A DNA stretch of 64,000 nucleotides from JAGVSZ01 sp019137045 (GTDB lineage: Bacteria > Pseudomonadota > Gammaproteobacteria > Burkholderiales > SG8-39): positions 62,001 to 126,000 of the forward strand of contig JAXMFT010000010.1 of the NCBI GenBank assembly GCA_046347635.1, read 5' to 3'. Position 1 is the stretch's first letter. Each line of letters opens with the position of its first letter. Below are positions 34,465 through 43,416 of this stretch, one piece after another. Under the pieces are notes generated by a model. The model was not told where the DNA came from. It saw only the letters and a list, made by a program, of their open reading frames with translations, and ran no database searches. The translations under genes were made by a program, and so were the position numbers.

Positions 34465-36610
34465 GCGCCCGGAAGCGCGCGTCGTCCGGCCAGTCCTCCA
34501 GCGCGAGCGGCAGCCTGCGCTGCCAGTTCGGATGTCCCGCGACGGTGCCGGGCACGTTGGCCTGCTCGAGGAGGCCGAGCACGTCCTCGAGCTGCACCAC
34601 CATGACCTGCGCGCCGCTGCGCGCGAGGAACTCGGCGACCGCGCGCGCGAGCTCCGGCGTGAGCGCGCCGACCGTGTCCGGATCCGCGCCGGTTCCCGGC
34701 GGCAGCAGCCGCTCGCGCTCGAGGGCGCGCAGGAGGCGCGCGCGGTCGAGCGCGCGCGCGGCGAGCTGCGCGGCTTGCGCCTGCGCGTCCGGGAAGAGGC
34801 CGAGCGCGGCGCGGACCGCGAGGTCGCGCCCGCTCCACCACCCGGCGAGCGTGGGCAGGTCGTGCGTCGTGACCGCGACGAGGGCCTGGCGCGGGTACGC
34901 CGCGGGCGGCTTGAACTCGCCCGAGTGCTCGCGCTCGAAGTAGAGCAGGCGGGAGGAGAGCACGCCCGCGGCGCCGAGCGCCGCGCGCACCTCGTCGGGC
35001 ACGGTGCCGAGGTCCTCGCCGACGACCAGGCAGCGGTTGCGCTGGCTCTCGAGCGCGAGCAGGCCGAGCAGTTCGGTGCAGGGATAGCGCACGTAGGCGC
35101 CGTCCGCGGGCGCCCCGCCCGCGGGCACCCAGAAGAGCCGCGCGAGCCCCATGACGTGGTCGATCCGCAGCGCGCCGGCGTGACGCATGTTCGCGCGCAG
35201 CGTCTCGACGAACGGCCGATAGGCGGCCGCCTGCAGGCGCGCCGGCGCCATCGGCGGCAGGCCCCAGTCCTGCCCCTTCAGGCTGAAGTCGTCCGGCGGC
35301 GCGCCGATGCTCGCGCGCAAGGCGTAGAGGTGCTGGTTGGCCCAGGCCTCGGCGCCGCCGCGGTCGACCGAAAGCGCGAGGTCTTCGTACACGCCCACGC
35401 CGAGCCCGAGCTCGAGCGACCGGCGGCCGGCGGCGGCGAGCTGCAGGTCGGCCTGCCACTGGAGGTACTCGAAGTACTCGACCTCGTCCGAGTGCGCGCG
35501 GGCGAACTGCGCGCACGCGGAGGAGTCCGGGTCGCGGTACGGCTGCGGCCACGCCGGCCAACCCCAGGCCGGAGCCCCGGTGCGCTGGAAGTGCGCCTGG
35601 AGCGCCTCGTGCAGCGCGTGCCGGCGGAGTGCGGCGCCGCCGGCACGCTGGAAGGCGCGGAACGCCTGCGCGCGCGGGGAGTCCGCGTCGAGGTGCCGCG
35701 CGCGGAAGTGCGCGTAGAGCCGCTCCAGCACCGCGAACTTCGCTGCGCCGACGCCCGCGTAGTCGACGAGCTCCGGCGCGCGCAGGCGCGCGAGCCGCGC
35801 CTGGAACGCGGGCGACCGCACCGCGGCCTGCGCCTCGACGCACTCCGCGAAGTCCTCGATCGCCTCGACGTCGAGGCAGAGCACGTTCTTGAAGCGCCGG
35901 CTCGACGGCGCGTAGGGGCTCGCGCGCGCCGGGTCGTGCGGATGGAGCGCGTGCAGCGGGCTCACGCCGACGATGCCGGCGCCGCGGCTGCCCCACTGCT
36001 CGACGATCGTGCGCAGGTCGGTGTAGTCGCCCACGCCCCAGTTGCGCGCGGAGCGCACGCCGTAGAGCTGCGCCGCGACGCCCCACACCCTGCCGTCGCC
36101 CTCCAGCGCGGGCGGGAGATAGCACCTGCGCGGGGCCGCGGCGAGGAGCGCCTCGGCGAGCGCGGCGTCCCCGTGCCGCAGCCCGAGCCGGTGGTAGCCC
36201 GGCGCGAGCGGCAGCGGCAGCGCGAGCGCGCGCGCGACGTGGCCCGGCGCCCGTTCGAGCACCGCGAGCGCGCCGACGGCGACGCGCCCCTCGTGGCAGG
36301 TTCCGTTCTCCTCCTCGACGCGCCACGCGAGGGTCGCGCCTTGCAGGTCCTCCGGCAGCTGGAGCCGGATCCGCTGCTCGCGCTCGTCCGCGTGCACCAC
36401 CGCGGCGGGCGCGAGCACGGTGCGCCAGCGCGCGGCTTCGAACGCGGCGATGGACGCCTCGACCGCGCCGTCGTCCGCGGCCGCGACGCCCATCGCGTCG
36501 AGCAGCGCGACGAGCGTCGCCGCGCCCGCGCGGTGGAGGCCGCCCCAGATGTCGTGATACTCGAGGCCGATGCCGTGCAGCGCGGCGAGGTGCGCGAGGC
36601 GCGGGTTCAT
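34397..36610 (-). CDS. malQ: 4-alpha-glucanotransferase (amylomaltase)
   Basis: A 737-residue GH77 enzyme. Landmarks are WGVAAQLYGVRSARNWGVGD (about residues 180-200), SPYAPSSRRFKN, GLGVGVYEDLALSVDRGGAE, ALRIDHVMGLARLFWVP (nucleophile Asp in RIDHVMG), VVGEDLGTVPDEVR (acid/base Glu) and TTHDLPTLAGWW. It is slightly longer than the E. coli enzyme, with an N-terminal extra domain as in many MalQ. It transfers maltosyl units between glucans. ATG 36610 overlaps the amidotransferase stop (ATGA). It is the last gene of a six-gene leftward operon and fits with the nearby glucokinase. Confidence 0.92.
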   Translation of the reverse strand: MNPRLAHLAALHGIGLEYHDIWGGLHRAGAATLVALLDAMGVAAADDGAVEASIAAFEAARWRTVLAPAAVVHADEREQRIRLQLPEDLQGATLAWRVEEENGTCHEGRVAVGALAVLERAPGHVARALALPLPLAPGYHRLGLRHGDAALAEALLAAAPRRCYLPPALEGDGRVWGVAAQLYGVRSARNWGVGDYTDLRTIVEQWGSRGAGIVGVSPLHALHPHDPARASPYAPSSRRFKNVLCLDVEAIEDFAECVEAQAAVRSPAFQARLARLRAPELVDYAGVGAAKFAVLERLYAHFRARHLDADSPRAQAFRAFQRAGGAALRRHALHEALQAHFQRTGAPAWGWPAWPQPYRDPDSSACAQFARAHSDEVEYFEYLQWQADLQLAAAGRRSLELGLGVGVYEDLALSVDRGGAEAWANQHLYALRASIGAPPDDFSLKGQDWGLPPMAPARLQAAAYRPFVETLRANMRHAGALRIDHVMGLARLFWVPAGGAPADGAYVRYPCTELLGLLALESQRNRCLVVGEDLGTVPDEVRAALGAAGVLSSRLLYFEREHSGEFKPPAAYPRQALVAVTTHDLPTLAGWWSGRDLAVRAALGLFPDAQAQAAQLAARALDRARLLRALERERLLPPGTGADPDTVGALTPELARAVAEFLARSGAQVMVVQLEDVLGLLEQANVPGTVAGHPNWQRRLPLALEDWPDDARFRALSAALAGLRAAAQARDTPPPPP

Positions 36611-37482
36611 CCTCCGGCCGCCTCCGCGAGGCCGAGCTTGCGGCGCCGCGCCGCGCCGAGGAACTCGGCCATGATCGGTCCGCTGTCGAGGAAGTCCTCG
36701 CCGAGCGACGGGTGGAACTCCGGGTGCCACTGCAGCCCGATCACGAAGCTGCCCCCGGTCCAGCGGATCGCCTCGACCACGCCGTCGGGGCTCGAGCGCG
36801 CCTCCACCACCAGGCCGTTGCCGAGCCGCTTCACCGCCTGGTGGTGGATGCTGTTCACGCGTGCGCGGCGCGCGCCGTAGAGCCGCGCGAGAAAGGAATC
36901 CGCGTCGAAGTCGACGTCGTGGTGCAGCGTGTCGTAGGCCGCACGGTCCACGTGCGTCGCCGCGCCGGGCACTTCGGTCCCGATGTCCTGGTGCAGGGTG
37001 CCGTTGAACGCGACGTTGATGAGCTGCGCGCCGCGGCAGATGCCGAGCACCGGCTTGCGGTGGATGACGAACTCCCACAGGAGGTCGATCTCGTACAGGT
37101 CGCGCACCCGGTCGCCGCGCCACTCCGCGTGCCGCGGCGTCTCGCCGTAGCTCTCCGGGCTGAGGTCGGCGCCTCCCTGCAGGACGAGCCCGTCGAGCGC
37201 CTCGACGTAGTCGCGCAGCGAGACGCTCGCGCGCCGCAGGCTCGCGCCCGCCTCGAGCGTCGGGACCATGAGCACGAGCGCGCCGTGGGACATGATCCAG
37301 TGCGCGACCGACGTCTCCAGGTACTGCAGGGTCTTGTTGCGGAAGCCGAGCGTCGCCGCCGCCTCGGGGTGCAGGATGCGCGCCGAGAGCCCGATGCGCA
37401 GCGGCGGATCGCGCGCCTCCGCGGCCCCTTGCGCGGGCGTCCTCGTCAGTCGCGTGCGCTCCAGAGCCGGCTCTGCTGCCAC
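36607..37482 (-). CDS. class I glutamine amidotransferase-like (PuuD/peptidase C26) hydrolase
   Basis: A 291-residue peptidase C26 protein, the group of gamma-glutamyl-GABA hydrolase. The catalytic Cys lies in VLGICRGAQLINVAFNGTLH (about residues 138-157). The His/Glu pair is in LQWHPEFHPS near the C-terminus, and DGLVLQGGADLSPESYGE precedes the nucleophile. GTG 37482 overlaps the end of the ybdK-like gene by 37 bp; no better start exists. Such enzymes cleave gamma-glutamyl amides. Standing next to a glutamate-cysteine-ligase-like gene suggests it acts on that enzyme's product, but the compound is unknown. Confidence 0.85.
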   Translation of the reverse strand: MAAEPALERTRLTRTPAQGAAEARDPPLRIGLSARILHPEAAATLGFRNKTLQYLETSVAHWIMSHGALVLMVPTLEAGASLRRASVSLRDYVEALDGLVLQGGADLSPESYGETPRHAEWRGDRVRDLYEIDLLWEFVIHRKPVLGICRGAQLINVAFNGTLHQDIGTEVPGAATHVDRAAYDTLHHDVDFDADSFLARLYGARRARVNSIHHQAVKRLGNGLVVEARSSPDGVVEAIRWTGGSFVIGLQWHPEFHPSLGEDFLDSGPIMAEFLGAARRRKLGLAEAAGG

Positions 37483-38567
37483 ACCACTTCCTCGAGCGAC
37501 TGGCTCGCCCCGTACACCTCGCGCATCCAGCGCGCGTCGTTGGAGCCGTCGCGCGCCCAGCGCTCGACCTGGGCGAGCGCCTCGCCCGCCTCGAGCTCGC
37601 GCGCGTGCACCGCGAGCGCGGCGGCGGTCGCGAGGATGTCCTCGCGCACCGAGCGGTGCGACTGCGTCGCCGGGTCGATCAGGTTGCCCTCGAGCCCGAA
37701 GCGGCAGGCCTGGAAGCGGTTGTAGTTGTAGACGTGGTAGAGGTCCTCGCTCACGGCGCCGGGCCGCTCGATCAGCAGGTAGCGCGACAGCACCTGGACG
37801 TAGGCGGCGAGCGCGGCGGCCTTCTCGACGGTGAGCGGGGTGTCGAAGACGCGCACCTCGATCGTGCCGTACTCCGGCTTCGGCCGGATGTCCCAGTAGA
37901 AGTCCTTCATGCTCTCGACGATGCCGTAGCCGCGCATCTTCTCGAAGTACCCGGCGAAGTCCGACCAGCGCTCGACGAGCGGCGCGCGCCCGCTGAGCGG
38001 GAAGGCGAACACCGCGTTCAGGCGCGAGGAGTCGAACGCGGTGTCGACGCCCTGGTAATAGGGCGAGGAGGCCGCGAGCGCGATGAAGTGCGGGATGTAG
38101 CGCGACAGCGAGTGCAGCAGGTAGAGCGCGCTGTCGCCCTCCGCGCAGCCGACGTGCACGTGCTGGCCGAAGATCGTGAACTGCTTGGCGAGGTAGCCGT
38201 AGAGCTCGGAGATCTGCCGGAAGCGCGGGCGGTCGAAGATCTGGCGCTCGCGCCAGTGCTGGAACGGGTGCGCGCCGCCGCCCGCGACCAGCAGGTTCAG
38301 GCGGTCGGCGGCGGCCACCACCGCGTCGCGGATGGCGACGAGCTCGGCGAGCAGCGCGCCGTGGCGCTCGTGGATCCCGGTGCTCACCTCGATCATGCTG
38401 GAGGTGATCTCGGGCTTCACCTCGCCCGGGTGGCCGCGCCGCTCGATGAGCGCGATCAGCTCGTCGGCGCCGCGGGTGAGGTCGCAGTCGATGCGGCTGA
38501 GAATCTGCAGCTCGAGCTCGACGCCGATCGTGAGCGGCTGCGAGGACCTGTACGGGAACCCGGTCAC
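37446..38567 (-). CDS. carboxylate-amine ligase, YbdK/GCS2 family
   Basis: A 373-residue glutamate-cysteine ligase family 2 (YbdK-like) protein: PLTIGVELELQIL near the start, VKPEITSSMIEVSTGIHERH, FGQHVHVGCAEGDSALYLL and PEYGTIEVRVFDTPLTVEKA. The family forms gamma-glutamyl or similar amide bonds with ATP; YbdK itself has weak glutamate-cysteine ligase activity. GTG 38567 overlaps the antiporter stop (GTGA). Its 3' end overlaps the amidotransferase start. Its position beside a gamma-glutamyl hydrolase-like gene is suggestive. Confidence 0.87.
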   Translation of the reverse strand: MTGFPYRSSQPLTIGVELELQILSRIDCDLTRGADELIALIERRGHPGEVKPEITSSMIEVSTGIHERHGALLAELVAIRDAVVAAADRLNLLVAGGGAHPFQHWRERQIFDRPRFRQISELYGYLAKQFTIFGQHVHVGCAEGDSALYLLHSLSRYIPHFIALAASSPYYQGVDTAFDSSRLNAVFAFPLSGRAPLVERWSDFAGYFEKMRGYGIVESMKDFYWDIRPKPEYGTIEVRVFDTPLTVEKAAALAAYVQVLSRYLLIERPGAVSEDLYHVYNYNRFQACRFGLEGNLIDPATQSHRSVREDILATAAALAVHARELEAGEALAQVERWARDGSNDARWMREVYGASQSLEEVVWQQSRLWSARD

Positions 38568-39781
38568 GGGGCGCGCTCCGGCGCGACTTCCCCGCTCGCG
38601 CGCAGCGCGAACTCGGTCGCGAGCGGACCGAGGAAGGCGAGCAGCGTGATCGCGAGCATCAGGCTGGGCATGATCTCCGCGCCGAGCCGCGGATCCAGGC
38701 GCACCAGGTCCTGCAATAGCAGCAGCGCGAGCCCCGACATCGGCGTGAGCCCGAGGTTGAGGAGCGACGCGTTGCGCACGCTGAGCGCGCTCGCGCGCGC
38801 GAGCGCGAGCAGCGCCACCCCCTTCGCCGCGCACCGGGCCGCGACCAGGCCGAGCGCGGTCGCGAACGCGAGGCCCCAGCCCTCGAACCGCAGGCTCGCG
38901 CCGGTGAGCGCGAACAGGACCACGATGAAGAGCATCGCGGTCTCGCCGAAGCGCAGCGGCACGAAGTGGCGCGCGCGGTCGAGCGCCCGGCTGAAGATCC
39001 CCAGCGCGAGCAGCGCGAGCGGCACCGAGAGCTCGAGCGCGGCGGCGCCGGCGACCGTCAGCAGCACGATCGCCACCAGGATCGCGAACTGGAAGACCGG
39101 GCGCCGGCCGAGGAGCCGCAGCAGCGCGCGCGCGGCGAGGGCGACGAGCGCGGCGGCCGCCACCGAGCCGGCCACGAGGTAGACCGGGTGGGCCAGCATG
39201 GCGAGGACGTCGCGGCCGCGCTCGAGGTGGACCCAGCCGGCGACCAGCGCGCACCCGACGACCGCGTAGGCGGTGTTGAGCGCGGTGAGGAGCAGGAGGC
39301 GCTCGGTCACCTGGCCCTGCGCGCGCAGGTCCTTCACGACGGTCATCACCACTGCGGGCGAGGTCAGCATCGCGAGGACCGCGGCGGTCGACGCGACGAC
39401 CGGACGCGCGCCGAGCAGGGTGAGCAGGGCGAAGACCGCGCCGAAGGAGAGCCCGGCCTCGAGCACGCTCGTCGCCAGCAGCCACGGGTTGCGCCGCAGC
39501 CAGCCGAGGTCGACGCGCTGCCCGAGCTCGAACAGCAGCAGGCCGACGGCGATCTCGACCAGCACGCGCAGCTCGGCGAGGGTCGTGGGGGTCACGACCC
39601 CGGTCGCCTGCGGGCCGAGCGCGGCGCCCACCGCGACGTAGCCCAGGATCCGCGGCAGGCGCGGCCAGCGCCGCGCCGCCTCGCCCGCGACGATGGCGGC
39701 GAGCAGGAGCACCGCCACCCAGAAGAGCTGGCCGGGGACGGGCGGCCAGTCGGGGAGGAAGAAGAGGTCCGTTCGCATCAT
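38564..39781 (-). CDS. CPA2-type cation:proton antiporter
   Basis: A 405-residue membrane protein with some twelve hydrophobic segments and the Na+/H+ exchanger (CPA2) landmarks ILGYVAVGAALGPQATGVV, VEIAVGLLLFELGQRVD and AMLTSPAVVMTVVKDLRAQG. It lacks the C-terminal NAD-binding RCK domain found in KefB/C. It sits in an operon behind a short SDR gene (79 bp) and overlaps the ybdK-like gene by 4 bp. KefC-type relatives answer to glutathione adducts, so the nearby glyoxalase II and glutamate-ligase-like genes may be functionally related; this is inference. Confidence 0.85.
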   Translation of the reverse strand: MMRTDLFFLPDWPPVPGQLFWVAVLLLAAIVAGEAARRWPRLPRILGYVAVGAALGPQATGVVTPTTLAELRVLVEIAVGLLLFELGQRVDLGWLRRNPWLLATSVLEAGLSFGAVFALLTLLGARPVVASTAAVLAMLTSPAVVMTVVKDLRAQGQVTERLLLLTALNTAYAVVGCALVAGWVHLERGRDVLAMLAHPVYLVAGSVAAAALVALAARALLRLLGRRPVFQFAILVAIVLLTVAGAAALELSVPLALLALGIFSRALDRARHFVPLRFGETAMLFIVVLFALTGASLRFEGWGLAFATALGLVAARCAAKGVALLALARASALSVRNASLLNLGLTPMSGLALLLLQDLVRLDPRLGAEIMPSLMLAITLLAFLGPLATEFALRASGEVAPERAP

Positions 39782-39860
39782 CGCCGCGCGCGCACGCCGG
39801 ATTGTGCAATGGATCGGGCCTTCGCGACCGGCAGCGCCGCCGCGCCGCGGCCCGCAGCCC

Positions 39861-40649
39861 TCACGCGGACTCGCCCCGGCTTCGAGCCGCGGCGCTCCAG
39901 GCCGCGATGACCTGGTCGAGCCCCGCGCGGTAGTCCGCGTACACCGGTTTCCACCCCGGCACGCGCGGGCCCGGCGCGCGCGCCGGCAGCGCGAGCGCCG
40001 TCTGCTGCATGTGCGCTTCGCGCACGATCAGGCGCATGACCGGGGCGGCGATGCGCGGCACGTGCAGCGGACGCGCGCGGCCGACCCTGCGCGCGAACTC
40101 GTCCATGAGCCGGGCGAACGGCACCGGGTGGCCGTCGGTCGCGTAGAGGCGCCTGCCCGCGTTGCGCGCCCGCGCGGCCGCGAGCAGCGCGCGGACCGCG
40201 TCGTCCTGGTGCAGGTGGTGCTGGAACGCCCCGCGCGCGCCGGCCCAGTACGGCCGCCCGAGCCGGAACGCGGTGCGGTACGCGCGCAGGTCGGCGCTCG
40301 CGGGGCCGTAGAGGTATCCGAGCCGCACCACGCAGGCCGGGACGGGGCCCGACAGCGCGAGCTGCTCGCACTCGAGGATGGTCGCGACGATCGAGCGCAG
40401 CGGGTCGGCGCGCGGGCGGCCGAGCACGAACGCGCAGCTCGCGTGCACGAGCAGGCGCGCGTCGGCGCGCACCGCGCGGCGCACGCCGGCGAGCGCCGTG
40501 CGCGCGAACCCCCGCCACGCGTGCCCGTCGTGCAGCAGCGTGTTCGCGTCCTGGCCGGCGACGTTGATGTGCACGCCGCGCGCGATGCGCTGCCGCGCGA
40601 GCAGGCGGCCGAGCTCGGAGCGCGCGCCGGTGAGCGCGCCGCTCACCAC
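39861..40649 (-). CDS. SDR-like NAD(P)-binding protein, N-terminal Rossmann motif missing
   Basis: About 262 residues that match extended SDR/epimerase proteins from the second strand onward: LLVHASCAFVLG (catalytic Ser position is Cys/Ala-rich), VVRLGYLYGP (catalytic Tyr replaced by the YLYGP pattern), FQHHLHQDDAVRALLAA and RRLYATDGHPVPFARLMDEF. The usual glycine-rich GxxGxxG is absent, and the N-terminus reads VVSGALTGARSELGRLL. The start may be GTG 40649 or 40646, the latter overlapping the glyoxalase stop. It may be a shortened or divergent enzyme. Function unknown. Confidence 0.6.
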   Translation of the reverse strand: MVSGALTGARSELGRLLARQRIARGVHINVAGQDANTLLHDGHAWRGFARTALAGVRRAVRADARLLVHASCAFVLGRPRADPLRSIVATILECEQLALSGPVPACVVRLGYLYGPASADLRAYRTAFRLGRPYWAGARGAFQHHLHQDDAVRALLAAARARNAGRRLYATDGHPVPFARLMDEFARRVGRARPLHVPRIAAPVMRLIVREAHMQQTALALPARAPGPRVPGWKPVYADYRAGLDQVIAAWSAAARSRGESA

Positions 40650-41434
40650 GAGTTCCGCAGCTCGCGCAGCCTGAGGAACACGGTGCGCGGGTCGGGGTGC
40701 TCGGGGAGGTCGGGGAAGGCCGCACGCAGCCGGCGGATCACCGCGGGGCTCGTCAGCCGGAAGAAGGTGTTGACCTCGCGCTCGACCGCGAGGGTCGACA
40801 CGTAGGCGTGGTCCGGATCCTGCCCCTGGAGCCGCGCGAGCAGCGCGGCGGCCGCGCGGTTGTCCGGTTCGCGGTCGAGCGTGAAGCGCAGGTTGTTCTC
40901 GCTGTAGTCGTGCCCGGGATAGACGAGCGTGGCGTCGGGCAGCCGCGCGAGCTGGCCGGCGAAGGTCTCGTACAGCTGCGCCGGGTGGCCGCCGTTGTGG
41001 CAGTTGCCCGCGCCGGCGTTGAACAGCGTGTCGCCGCAGAAGAGCGCCGGCGCGTCGGTGTGCGCGAGCAGGCACACGTGGCTCATCGTGTGGCCCGGCG
41101 TGTCGAGCACCTCCAGCTCGACCGTCCGGCCGACCTTCACCACGTCGCCCGCCCCCAGCCCGCGCGCCATGCCGGGGATCGCGTCCCCCGCGTTCCGGTG
41201 CGCGAGGATGCGGGCGCCGGTGCGCGCGACCACGGCGTCGTTTCCGCCGGTGTGATCGCGGTGCTCGTGCGTGTTCAGGATCTGCGTGATGGTCCAGCCC
41301 GCGTCGCGCGCGGCCCGCAGGCACTTCTCGTGGTCGAGCGGGTCGATCGCGAGCGCCTCGCCGGTCTCGGCGCAGGCGATCAGGTAGTTGAAGTTGCGGT
41401 ACGCGTTGGCGGTCCAGATCTGGCGCACGATCAC
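40643..41434 (-). CDS. gloB: hydroxyacylglutathione hydrolase-like metallohydrolase (glyoxalase II)
   Basis: A 263-residue metallo-beta-lactamase-fold hydrolase with the metal motif THEHRDHTGG (about residues 55-64), LDTPGHTMSHVC, FCGDTLFNAGAGNC and VYPGHDYSENNLRF. A C-terminal glyoxalase II domain (YVSTLAVEREVNTFF) ends in LRELRNSW. GloB cleaves S-lactoylglutathione to lactate and glutathione. GTG 41434 is selected: GAGGA lies eight bases upstream and the N-terminus (VRQIWTANAYRNFNYLI) matches the family. First gene of the leftward six-gene operon, divergent from glucokinase. Confidence 0.88.
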   Translation of the reverse strand: MIVRQIWTANAYRNFNYLIACAETGEALAIDPLDHEKCLRAARDAGWTITQILNTHEHRDHTGGNDAVVARTGARILAHRNAGDAIPGMARGLGAGDVVKVGRTVELEVLDTPGHTMSHVCLLAHTDAPALFCGDTLFNAGAGNCHNGGHPAQLYETFAGQLARLPDATLVYPGHDYSENNLRFTLDREPDNRAAAALLARLQGQDPDHAYVSTLAVEREVNTFFRLTSPAVIRRLRAAFPDLPEHPDPRTVFLRLRELRNSW

Positions 41435-41546
41435 TGCGGCATTCCTCGCTGCGGGGTTGCGCGCATGATAACGCCGCGCCGCGCGCCGCAATGGGGCGCC
41501 GCGGCGCGTTGCGCTACCATCGATCGCGCTCACCCCCGTTCCCGCG

Positions 41547-42581
41547 ATGCCGACCGCCCCTGCCGCCTCCGGTCACCGCCTGCTCGCCGCCGACCTCGGC
41601 GGCACCAAGACCGACCTCGGCGTGTACACGCTCGACGGCGGCGCGCGCGCGCCGCTCGCGACCGGGCGTCTGGCGAGCGGGGACTACCAGGGGTTCGAGC
41701 CCCTCGCGCGCGCGTTCCTCGCGGCGCACGGCCTCGCCGTGGACTGCGCGAGCATCGCGGTCGCCGGACCGGTGGTCGAGGGACGGGCGCGGCTCACCAA
41801 CCTGCCGTGGGCGCTCGACGAGCGCGCGCTCGCGCGCGCGCTCGGCATGCGGTCGGCCTGGCTGCTGAACGATCTCGCGGCGACCGCGACCGCGGTGCCG
41901 CACCTCCGGCCGGACGAAATCGTCACGCTGCACGCGGGCGCGCCCGTCGCGGGCGGCGCGATCGCGGTCATCGCGCCCGGAACCGGTCTGGGCGAGGCGT
42001 TTCTCACCTGGGACGGGGCGCGCCATCGGGCGCACGCCTCGGAAGGCGGGCACGCCGCCTTTGCGCCGGCCTCGCGGGAGGAGGCCTCACTATATACATA
42101 CATGCAGGAGCGGCTTGGTCCGGTCAGCTACGAGCGGGTGTGCTCCGGGCTCGGCCTCCCGCACCTGTACGCCTTCCATCGCGACCGCGGCGGGGCGGAA
42201 TCGCCGGCGCTCGCCGCGCGCCTCGCGGCGGCGCCGGAGCAGGCGCGCGCGCACCTGATCGTCGATGCGGCGCTCGACGCCGCGGCGCCCGATCCGCTCT
42301 GCGTCGCCGCGCTCGGGTCGTTCGTCGCGATTCTCGGCACCGCGGCTTCGACCCTGATGCTGACGACGCTGAGCACCGGCGGCGTCTACATCGCGGGCGG
42401 CATCGCCGCGCGCATCGTGCGCCGGCTGCAGGAGGGTGATTTCATCGCGCGGCTGCAGGACCGGGGCCGGATGCACCCGGTCGTCGCGCGCATGCCGGTC
42501 CACGTGGTCGTCGCGCCGCAGGCCGCGCTGCTCGGCGCCGCGAGCCACGGGCTGGAGCGGATGCGGGCGGGCGCGCAGTAG
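41547..42581 (+). CDS. glk: glucokinase
   Basis: A 344-residue bacterial glucokinase (Glk family, not ROK): phosphate-binding LLAADLGGTKTDLGVY at residues about 13-28, SIAVAGPVVEGRARLTNLPW, WLLNDLAATATAVPHL (catalytic Asp), VIAPGTGLGEAFL and SEGGHAAFAP. GGVYIAGGIAARIVRRL and a C-terminal QAALLGAASHGLERM complete it. It phosphorylates free glucose, which MalQ encoded across the divergent operon can release. It starts 112 bp from the divergent gloB-like gene. Confidence 0.92.
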   Translation: MPTAPAASGHRLLAADLGGTKTDLGVYTLDGGARAPLATGRLASGDYQGFEPLARAFLAAHGLAVDCASIAVAGPVVEGRARLTNLPWALDERALARALGMRSAWLLNDLAATATAVPHLRPDEIVTLHAGAPVAGGAIAVIAPGTGLGEAFLTWDGARHRAHASEGGHAAFAPASREEASLYTYMQERLGPVSYERVCSGLGLPHLYAFHRDRGGAESPALAARLAAAPEQARAHLIVDAALDAAAPDPLCVAALGSFVAILGTAASTLMLTTLSTGGVYIAGGIAARIVRRLQEGDFIARLQDRGRMHPVVARMPVHVVVAPQAALLGAASHGLERMRAGAQ

Positions 42582-42588
42582 CGTGCGC

Positions 42589-42594
42589 TACAAT
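42589..42594 (+). promoter_or_regulatory. -10 element upstream of surE
   Basis: TACAAT in the context GCTACAATCGCCCG, the same ten-base context as at the SMP-30 gene. It lies about 70 bp before the surE ATG; no clear -35. Confidence 0.4.
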
Positions 42595-42665
42595 CGCCCG
42601 ATACGATGCCAACGCTGCACGCAGCAACGCCATCGGGCGTCGCCCGGACCTGACCCCGCCGTAGC

Positions 42666-43406
42666 ATGCGCATCCTGCTCTCCAACGACGACGGCTACTT
42701 CGCGCCCGGACTCGCGCACCTCGCCGACGCGCTCGACGATCTCGGCGAGGTGGTCGTGGTCGCGCCCGAGCGCGACCGCAGCGCCGCCTCCAACTCGCTC
42801 ACGCTCGACCGCCCGCTCGCGGTGCGGCGCTCCGCGAACGGGTTCCTGTTCGTCAACGGCACCCCGACCGACTGCGTGCACCTGGCGGTGACCGGGCTCC
42901 TCGAGCAGCTGCCCGACCTCATCGTGTCCGGCATCAACCTGGGCGCGAACATGGGCGACGACACGATCTACTCCGGCACGGTCGCGGCGGCGACCGAGGG
43001 GTTCCAGCTCGGCATCCCGGCGCTCGCGGTGTCGCTCACCAGCAAGGCCGGGCGCAACTTCGCCACCGCGGCGCGCATCGCGCGCGACCTCGTGCGCCAG
43101 TTCCAGGCGCGGCCGATCGACCAACCGGTCCTGCTGAACGTGAACGTGCCCGACGTCCCGTTCGAGGCGCTGGCCGGGACCGAGGTCACGCGCCTCGGCC
43201 GGCGGCACAAGGCCGAGGGCATCGTGAAGGCCGAGAACCCGCGCGGCGAGCTGATGTACTGGATCGGCGCCGCCGGCGCCGCGCAGGACGCGGGCCCGGG
43301 AACCGACTTCCACGCGGTCGCGTCCAACCGCGTGTCGGTCACGCCGCTCCAGGTCGACCTCACGCATTCGCCCCAGATCGCGCGCGTCAGGGAGTGGCTC
43401 GGGTGA
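42666..43406 (+). CDS. surE: 5'/3'-nucleotidase SurE
   Basis: A 246-residue SurE phosphatase: metal-binding ILLSNDDGYFAPGL at the N-terminus (Asp-Asp near residues 8-9), RDRSAASNSLTLDRPL, and SGINLGANMGDDTIYSGTVA (metal-binding Asn and substrate loop). TAATEGFQLGIPALAVSL-type helix residues follow. It dephosphorylates nucleoside monophosphates and polyphosphate. It heads the conserved surE-pcm-nlpD stationary-phase cluster; pcm starts 10 bp downstream. Length is normal. Confidence 0.94.
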   Translation: MRILLSNDDGYFAPGLAHLADALDDLGEVVVVAPERDRSAASNSLTLDRPLAVRRSANGFLFVNGTPTDCVHLAVTGLLEQLPDLIVSGINLGANMGDDTIYSGTVAAATEGFQLGIPALAVSLTSKAGRNFATAARIARDLVRQFQARPIDQPVLLNVNVPDVPFEALAGTEVTRLGRRHKAEGIVKAENPRGELMYWIGAAGAAQDAGPGTDFHAVASNRVSVTPLQVDLTHSPQIARVREWLG

Positions 43407-43416
43407 GCGACCGGCA

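Noticed and set aside
42085..42105. AT-rich patch TATATACATACAT in glucokinase
   Set aside because: It encodes conserved residues (SLYTYMQERLG) in frame with glk; simply Tyr/Thr/Met codons, not a regulatory site.
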